Of a stretch of 64,000 nt of DNA, positions 57,730-64,000 are shown piece by piece (the first letter of the stretch is position 1; every line of letters begins with the position of its first letter). The position numbers and the translations under genes were made by a program. The notes under the pieces are model-generated. The model was not told where the DNA came from and made no database searches. It was given only the letters and a program-made list of their open reading frames with translations. The DNA comes from Rhynchospora pubera (lineage: Eukaryota > Streptophyta > Magnoliopsida > Poales > Cyperaceae). The stretch covers positions 39,815,685-39,879,684 of the forward strand of contig CM051461.1 in NCBI GenBank assembly GCA_028095005.1, written 5' to 3'.

Positions 57730-58646
57730 TAAAAAATACCAATTCAAGGATGTAAACAGTTAAGAGTGTAAATATTTAGTTTATTGTAGATGTTCTGATT
57801 ATTTATTGTTTAAATCTGATTTGATTAATGACTATATATGCATCATATAATATAAGTTTGCTAACTTTTTTGTTTAAATGAAAATAAATTTGCAGCTGGA
57901 CATTAGTATCTTTTGACTAATGAATTGTAAGTTGTAAGAAATAAATAGAAGGTGAATGAATATCAAAGGGAGATAAGTAAGTTTAGTAAAAATATTTATT
58001 AATCGATATACTATTAATATGCTTTTTCTATTTGAGGTCAAAGAGATATTTTGTTTAATAATTTTTTTACTAAAACATATTATTTGTCATTTTACTCTTG
58101 ACATCATTATCATTTCTTATAATTAGTGATTGGTTGAGAAAAATAAAACTATAATAACTTTTTCAAATAAATTTGTCCACACATTGGATAGACACGATTA
58201 CTAGTTTAATTATTCATGCTTGCTCATGTTGTATTTAGTATTTATATTCTTTATTATAAGCGTTATGTTGTAATTATTCATGCTTGCTTATGTTGTCCAC
58301 ACATTATAACATGCTGAGCCATCCTTGAGTCATGGGTGTTATCAATCATTTATTAGACAATTGAAAACGTTTCGGTTCATTAATTTATGGTCAGTCTAAT
58401 TCAAATGATTAAGCAGTCAACAAGAACCAATTTTCTGTTTTGTTTACTGGTGTTTACCTGCAACTAAACGCAAATTAAAATAGGCAAAATCGAACAACTC
58501 ATTTCTCATCTTGTATTTAAACAAATATGCCAGCTCTGCACTGAAAGGCAATGAAACCTAAACCAGCAGATCGCACGACGAGATCACAATCAAGCGTCAG
58601 TAAAAAAAAAAACTAGTATTAATATAGATGTGAAGCTTTTTGTATT
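57730..58646. other. Gene-free AT-rich stretch
   Basis: 3' UTR of the gene before it, then nothing recognisable. TTATTCATGCTTGCT(C/T)ATGTTG occurs twice (58210 and 58275). Confidence 0.35.
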
Positions 58647-58788
58647 GGCTCCGTATGGATAGGTGTGGGAAGAAGTGGGAAAAAGTATTTAAAAGTGTGT
58701 AACTTTGTGAAGAGTTTGGATTGTTTATAATTTTTTTTCTTCCCTTCTTCCTTCTTCTTACTTCTTCTCAACGCATCCAAACGGAAGC
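58647..58788. mobile_element. MITE, GGCTCCGTTTGGAT family
   Basis: GGCTCCGTATGGATAGG ... GCATCCAAACGGAAGC, flanks ATT (58644-58646, 58789-58791). Confidence 0.88.
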
Positions 58789-58870
58789 ATTGATAAGGGG
58801 GGAAAAAAGGTAAGGCTTAATTGAAAAAAATGTCCTGTCCAGGATGGGTTTTTTCTGTTGCTTGAATTCT

Positions 58871-59021
58871 GGCTGTGTTTGGATTGGAGTGGGAAGAAGA
58901 GAATATGGGAAGAAGGGCTCAAATTTATTATTAAACAATCCAAACTCTTCACAAAGTTACATATTTTCCAACACTTCTTCCCACTTCTTCCCTTCTTCCC
59001 ATACCTCATCCAAACGGAGCC
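58871..59021. mobile_element. MITE, GGCTCCGTTTGGAT family
   Basis: GGCTGTGTTTGGATTGG ... CATCCAAACGGAGCC, flanks TCT (58868-58870, 59022-59024). Confidence 0.88.
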
Positions 59022-59510
59022 TCTAATATGTCTACTTGTTGCAAAAAAGTTGCTCTGGAAGCGTTTGTCAAACGAGGAATCGATTCGAATAACATTCAAT
59101 CAATGATCAATTTTAGCTTATTTAGGCTTTGATCGGAACAACGAGAGGATGAAATTAAGTTCAATTCAAATGAAGATAAATGAAATGAGAAGATCGGAAC
59201 AACGAGGCTTTGATCGCTCCTGTTTTTTTTTTATTTGGAGTTATTTTCTGATTGTCTTTTTATTGTTGAAAAAAATTATTTGGCAAAAGAGATCAGTCAT
59301 TCCTTACATTAATTAGTTGATCAATTTTCACAAGAAATAAATCGTGCAATTTTCACTATTTTATTTGCTTTCTCTGACATAGTAACTAGTAAGTTTAAAA
59401 AGTGGAACACTAACGTGGCCAATTAAAATTTCAGTCTTTACAATTTCTTAATTTTGTTCCGCCGTATGTGAATGACATATTTTATGAATTATTGTCTGCA
59501 TGAAGGATCA
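59022..59510. other. Upstream region of the F-box pseudogene
   Basis: AT-rich with a short direct repeat (GATCGGAACAACGAG at 59131 and 59192). Nothing else seen. Confidence 0.35.
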
Positions 59511-60250
59511 ATGGAGACTCGCAGTAAGCAAAAAGCTGCCCAGAAGGATGGCTCGGACTATATTAGTCGACTGTCGGATGATCTTTTGATCCATATCCTA
59601 TTCTTTTTTAGACACCGTTTGGATGCGTTGAGAAGAAGATAGGAAGAAAGAAAAATAAAAGAAATAATAATATAATAAATTATAAACAATTCAAACTCTT
59701 CACAAAATTATACACTTTTCAATACTTCTTCCCACTTCTTCCATTCTTCCTACACCTATCCAAACAGAGTCTTAGTGTGATAGAGGCCGCCAAATGTCTG
59801 GTGGCGAAACGATGTAGCACCTTGTTGGATCAAGTTTCGTTCCTCGACTTAGACTGTGCTGATTTTAAATCTGAAGACCAATTCTCCGATTGTGTTAGTG
59901 TAACGTCCATACTAAAACACCGAGGCACTGCACGGTTGGACATATTTCAACTCACACGAGATTGGACAGATTCTGAATTCGAATTTGATCCACCATTATT
60001 AAAGTGGGTTTCACGGGTAGTGCAGTTTTTGCCTCGGTGCATATCTATCTGTGTTTGTGTTGATTACTTGATTTTAAAAAATTTACATTGCCAAAATCTT
60101 TATTCACTTTCAAGTCGCTTGAGCAATTGGTGGTAGTTATTGAAATCCCTTACTCTTTCGTGGATTTTAATACTATAAAGCGATTAAACTCCCCCGTCTC
60201 AAGTATTTGAAACTTTCTTGCGTGGATATTATCTTTTTACAAAAGAAAAT
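59511..60250 (+). pseudogene. F-box/LRR-type pseudogene split by a MITE
   Basis: The ATG at 59511 starts METRSKQKAAQKDGSDYISR followed by the F-box core (LSDDLLIHILFF). At 59611 a MITE interrupts the motif. Beyond it (59775) the frame goes on as SVIEAAKCLVAKRCSTLLDQ, the second half of an F-box with its usual link to LRR-like sequence (VSFLDLDCADF), to a stop at 60134-60136. The 100 bases before and the sequence after the MITE join in frame when one TTA is removed. After the stop, another frame reads IKLPRLKYLKLSCVDIIFLQ (60178-60245), a leucine-rich repeat, so a frameshift also exists. Intact relatives act as substrate receptors in SCF ubiquitin ligases. Confidence 0.82.
59611..59771. mobile_element. 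MITE inside the F-box motif
   Basis: GACACCGTTTGGATGCG ... CTATCCAAACAGAGTC, 161 bases, flanks TTA (59608-59610, 59772-59774). Same interior phrase (CAAACTCTTCACAAAATTA) as the other copies. Confidence 0.9.
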
Positions 60251-60291
60251 ACAAAGGGACAAATAACTTTTTGGTAGCAGATAAATGAAGG

Positions 60292-63200
60292 TCATTCCAC
60301 GACTTGAACAGTTTTCGAATGAGTCATGTAGTGCTGCCAATTAACAGTTACTTGAACAATGCCACACGTATCAGGAACTGTCCCCACTGAGTCGCCATAA
60401 TACTCGGGTGAAAAACTCAACGCGCCACGAGCAAGGGGCTTGCTTGTTTCAAAATCCCAAAGATCGACCTTCACCACAAGCAACGATTCACGATGGCAAG
60501 CAAATAAAGACCTAGACAATGGAATGGACTCCAGAGGGTTGACAATGGCACCATTTTGCTTACTAAAACAGCTCAAAGGTTTAAAAAGCGGTTGTAGCGG
60601 CCGCTATAGCGCCGCTATAGCGTGGCTACATGGTTGAACGCTACGCCGCTTCAAATTTATCGCTCTGTCCTGTAGCGCGATGTGTAGCGGAATTTAGCGG
60701 TCAATATCGGTGAATTAGCGGTGAATTAGCGGTATAAAGCGGTTTTTAAGAATTTGGATATATTCGGCCCACAAATTAGAAAAGCCCAATTTCTCCTATA
60801 CGAGAGTTACGTATTTGTATTTTTTCTTTTCTCAAAGCATACGGACTCTTCTCTCCCAAATCGCCGTCGGTTGTTGAAAGAAAAATTTGAACACCCGGTC
60901 CTGCAATTCACAGCTTTCACCTCACCTCAGCCTCTCCATCTCAGGATCTTCGAATCTCCATTGCCAGTAACTTTTCATGTACCTAGTTGTGTTGATTTTG
61001 GAAACATTTTCTAGGATTTTGCTGCTTGTTAGATGATGTAGGTGATTTTAAATTAAATTGAATTGCTATTAACCGTACCACTAACTGGTACACGACATGT
61101 ACCATGGTCATTCAAGTTACCAATTCCTTAATTTACGCCATACAAAATCTGTTTATTATAACATGAATCCAAACCATGCATCAAGGACTTATGTTTCCTT
61201 ATACCAGAAACAAATCTCTATGTACCAAAGAATAGTATCATATTATAAGGGTTATACCACAAATCTTAATACCCATCCAATAATTACTCAATTCTTATGT
61301 CAGACATTAACAAAACCAAAAAATTCTCACTTTTACTGTACAGCACATGTGCCATGACCATTTAAGGTCACTAAACATCACATAACTAAAGAGTCAATTA
61401 ATCAAAACATGTATCCGACATAATATCCGCTATGGTCCGATAGCGGCCGCTAAATGGCCGCTATCCGCTATCCGCTATGACATTAGCATGCCCGCTACGA
61501 ATCCGCGATCCGCTATTTAAACCTTTGCTAAAACTAAAGTATGTCAGGTAGGGTATATTGTTAATGTAAACAACAATATCACCACGAATCTTCAAGCTTG
61601 TTTCTTTGGTTGACTTGATTAACTTCACATCTAGCTCTGCAAGCCAAGAGTGCCTCATCACCATATAGGTCACATGCACATTGCCATTTTCTCCTTCCAC
61701 TGTCTCAAACAACCACTCATTGCTACAACACCTAGTAGGACACCAAAGTACAAGACCATCACAAAGTTTGTCATCATCAATCTCGAGGTTAACAATGAAA
61801 CAAACGGGCTCATAACCCAAAAGGGCTATATCTGAACTCTTCAATGGCAAGGAACCCTACAAGAATGAGAAAAAAAATAGGTGGTGAGAGAAAGGGTTCG
61901 AGTGAAAATGTGCAAGGATTTTAATTGGTGTGTCTGCAAGGCAATTAACCTGACCTTTTCTTTAATCATCACAGAACCTTCCTTGTTGCAATTGAAGAGG
62001 TCAACTGCATAAGCATAGCAGTCCAATGTGATGTTTCCATGGATATTGCCGTATGTTTTCGTCATCCCACGCAGGTCCACTTTTATGTCAAAAACCTCTA
62101 CCAGTGGATCCCCCCAATTCCACTGAAGTCTTTTTCGCCCTTCGCCATTCGTTTCCACATGTCTTGGTACCCAAATATCATTTTTTTCGGGAATTAAAGG
62201 TCTCCATGATGGCAGAGCGTGTTTTGGTTTATGATAATCCTAAAGATATAAAAAAAAAGAGGTGCCACAAGCCCACAACCTTAAAGCAATATGATAAGAC
62301 TGAAGAACATTTAAAAAGTACCAAAATTAATGCAAGCTCTTAAAAAGAACTTCAAATCAAAAGAGCAGTATGGCAGCATGATAAACAGGCTCTTATTCTA
62401 ACTACCATGACAGGATATTTAAGGTAGCATAACAGGCAAGCTGCTCAAAGACATACTGTGCAAAGGTACTGAGACACATTCCATCCAATTGCATCACCAC
62501 TAAGCTGGCTTGTAAACACCAAATAAGAACTTGTTTTTCTTGAACTGAGCACTTGTAACTGTTGTAAGACATGTAACATACTATTTATATGTAAAAAGAA
62601 CCAGTTACAGGTCTGTTTTTAGTGTATGGATTACTATGGTAGTCACTTTATGTTAGCATAGGCAATCTACAAAACAGAAGACAAGAATAACGTGGAATTT
62701 CTCAGAGATGTCATTTCAATTGTAAATATCCAAAATGGCAGTCACGGAGAAGGTAAATAATATTCACCTTAAAGTTTTCATTCTCAGCTGTGATAATATC
62801 CTCCACTAGAGAGCTGATCCGTAATTCTGCAGGATGCAGGATTACAGTCTTGTCCATTTCGTCCTGCTTCCTGCTGGAGTAATTGCTATCAGCAGTCGTG
62901 ATCTTTTTAGCGGTTTTGTTTCCTCTCTTACGCAAGGTGGCTCGACTACTGCTTTGTCTCCTCCCATGAAAGTTCTGCCGGAATGGATACCATAAACACT
63001 TCTTACTTAAAACCCAAAGCCATGGATCAGATGAAAGCAGTGATCTTCTCTGTTGGTCCAGAGGACTGCTCTTCCTTCTCTTCCGCTTAGCCCGTCGCTC
63101 ATTCTCGAGATGCCCTGGCTGGGTTGGGGTTTGATTTTGGGGATTGCCGCCTCTGCCCCATTCTGCAGATGAGGCCTCGAGTGTTATCTCAGAACAGCTA

Positions 63201-63355
63201 CTCTGACCTCTCTGCTTCTTTCCCTGCCGGCAGCGGTGGCTCTCGCTCTCCCCGGCAAGGTTAGGGTTAGGGTTAGGGTAAGGGCCAGCGTCAGGGCTAG
63301 GGCTTTCGTCATGAGGAAGAGATCTCGTCGCCGTCGTTCTTTTCTTCCTGGCCAT
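60292..63355 (-). CDS. DUF6598-like protein gene, three exons, last exon split by an element
   Basis: Exon 1 63355-62768 (196 codons), exon 2 62239-61955 (95 codons) and exon 3 from 61856 to the stop at 60292 join in phase through GT..AG introns. Exon 3 is interrupted at 61527-60574 by a hAT-like element; without it and one target copy, exon 3 is 200 codons in frame and the protein about 490 residues. The N-terminal part is charged and low-complexity, with PNPNPN and a possible nuclear signal (RRAKRKRRK). The C-terminal two-thirds looks like DUF6598: PLVEVFDIKVDLRG, LGYEPVCFIVNLEIDD, LETVEG-like and SRSLFACHRESLLVVKVDLW, ending TCGIVQVTVNW. The family is unstudied. The DUF6598 match is from memory of the pattern. 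Whether the element is spliced out is unknown; as it stands the frame is broken. Confidence 0.55.
60574..61527. mobile_element. hAT-like non-autonomous element in exon 3
   Basis: Inverted ends CAAAGGTTTAAAAAGCGG and (inverted) CAAAGGTTTAAATAGCGG. Many copies of AGCGG / CCGCT lie near both ends (60597-60740, 61427-61515), as subterminal repeats of hAT elements do. CTAAAACA (60563-60570) and CTAAAACT (61528-61535) may be the 8-base duplication, with GCT extra on the left. The interior (60750-61010) has promoter/5'-UTR-like sequence (CCTCAGCCTCTCCATCTCAG) that could be captured host DNA. No transposase was found. Confidence 0.7.
63260..63290 (+). repeat. Short TTAGGG-like repeat within exon 1
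   Basis: GGTTAGGGTTAGGGTTAGGG, three TTAGGG units then GTAAGGG. It is translated on the minus strand as PNPNPN. Plant telomeres are TTTAGGG, so this is not a telomere remnant. Confidence 0.7.
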
Positions 63356-63412
63356 GAGGCGCGAGGGGTTGGCAATTATAATGAGCCGATCCCAGGCCGT
63401 TATCGCCTTATC

Positions 63413-63431
63413 GGCCCAACCTAATTTATAA
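63413..63431 (-). promoter_or_regulatory. TATA-like box and TGGGCC element of the DUF6598-like gene
   Basis: On the minus strand TTTATAAATTAGG is followed by TTGGGCCGATAA, 60-75 bases before the ATG at 63355. TGGGCC (site II) is common in promoters of plant housekeeping genes. Confidence 0.4.
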
Positions 63432-64000
63432 AGCAGCAATATTCATGAATTATGATCAAGTGATTATTTTAACTAGTAAAAGGTCCTTAAATATTAGATT
63501 ATGCATTCGGAATATAACTAAGGATCAATATTGACATCATTGTCAAATAATTACAATTTTTTTTGGGTTCTTTTGATAATAACTAGCTGCAGTTACGCGC
63601 TTCGCGCGATAAATCACTTTCTAAAATTGAGTACAAAATATCGTGACAATTGAAAAAAAATTAGAAAAACATCATTATACATTATTCAATGTTTAAAATA
63701 AAAAATTACATACTAAAATTATAAATACCAGATACTAAATAATGAACTTGAACTAAACCGGTACCATTCATAAAAACCACTTGGAAAATCTTCTAAATGA
63801 TTACAACTATCATATACTCATTGAAAGTCTTAATGTTTGGTGCTAATAGAGAGTTAATCCAAATGTCCCTATAATTTTCAACAATTGCATCCTAATAAAC
63901 CATCTAATAACAACAGAAACATAAGCATGCTAGTTCATTATTTGGCAGTGAATGTGAGCTATCTTTGATCAGATGGGTTGATATTCTTCATTCCGAATTC
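63432..64000. other. AT-rich window end with a GCGC hairpin
   Basis: At 63592-63608 TTACGCGCTTCGCGCGATAA forms a tight palindrome next to AACTAGCTGCAG. This looks like the edge of a transposable element that continues beyond the window. No gene seen. Confidence 0.35.

Noticed and set aside
63260..63290. Interstitial telomere
   Set aside because: Only three TTAGGG units, not the plant TTTAGGG, and they lie in an open coding frame (PNPNPN).
1..64000. CRISPR array or bacterial operon
   Set aside because: Repeats are transposon-derived or microsatellites; genes have introns and plant-type families.

Overview
The window is plant nuclear DNA, almost certainly from a flowering plant; the order cannot be fixed from sequence alone. 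It is AT-rich, has few and short intron-containing genes with GT..AG splice sites, and is dominated by nested transposable elements: Copia LTR elements primed by initiator tRNA-Met, an L1-type LINE, tRNA-derived SINEs and many MITEs. No bacterial-type operons, rRNA genes, true tRNA genes or CRISPR arrays were seen.

Layout. 0.2-0.5 kb: a small conserved Cys-motif/membrane protein. 1-7.7 kb: gene-free DNA with TIR elements, a SINE remnant and an unusual array of short palindromes (AGCGTTG/CAACGCT). 7.9-24.3 kb: one full-length L1-type LINE on the minus strand (17-bp target duplication), split inside ORF2 by a very young Copia element (9538-19206). That Copia element has nearly identical LTRs but a wrecked gag-pol region. 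25.4-27.0 kb: a four-exon TSR2 homologue. 28.0-29.8 kb (minus): a two-exon, probably Tat-targeted, thylakoid-lumen protein. 30-33 kb: SINEs and two possible orphan exons. 33.3-43.1 kb: a complete relative of the first Copia element with an intact 1381-residue gag-pol. 43-49.2 kb: a Copia LTR/gag fragment and part of an RNase H-fold gene, triplicated as about 1.39-kb units. 50-55 kb: MITEs, a solo LTR of the same Copia family, and a locally duplicated segment in which one copy gained a SINE. 57.1-57.7 kb: a single-exon NHL/LEA_2-type membrane protein. 59.5-60.3 kb: an F-box/LRR pseudogene split by a MITE. 60.3-63.4 kb (minus): a three-exon gene resembling DUF6598 proteins, whose last exon is split by a hAT-like element.

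The most interesting system is the Copia pair. The damaged element (9538) moved recently although it encodes no proteins. Its 2.1-kb untranslated leader is almost the same as that of the intact element (33267), while LTRs and coding region differ much more. This fits movement in trans with the intact family supplying the proteins, comparable to the known BARE-2/BARE-1 relationship, plus a recombinant origin. Second in interest are a MITE family with clear TIRs but 3-bp target duplications of no fixed sequence, and two host genes (F-box, DUF6598-like) where removing the inserted element and one target copy restores the reading frame exactly.
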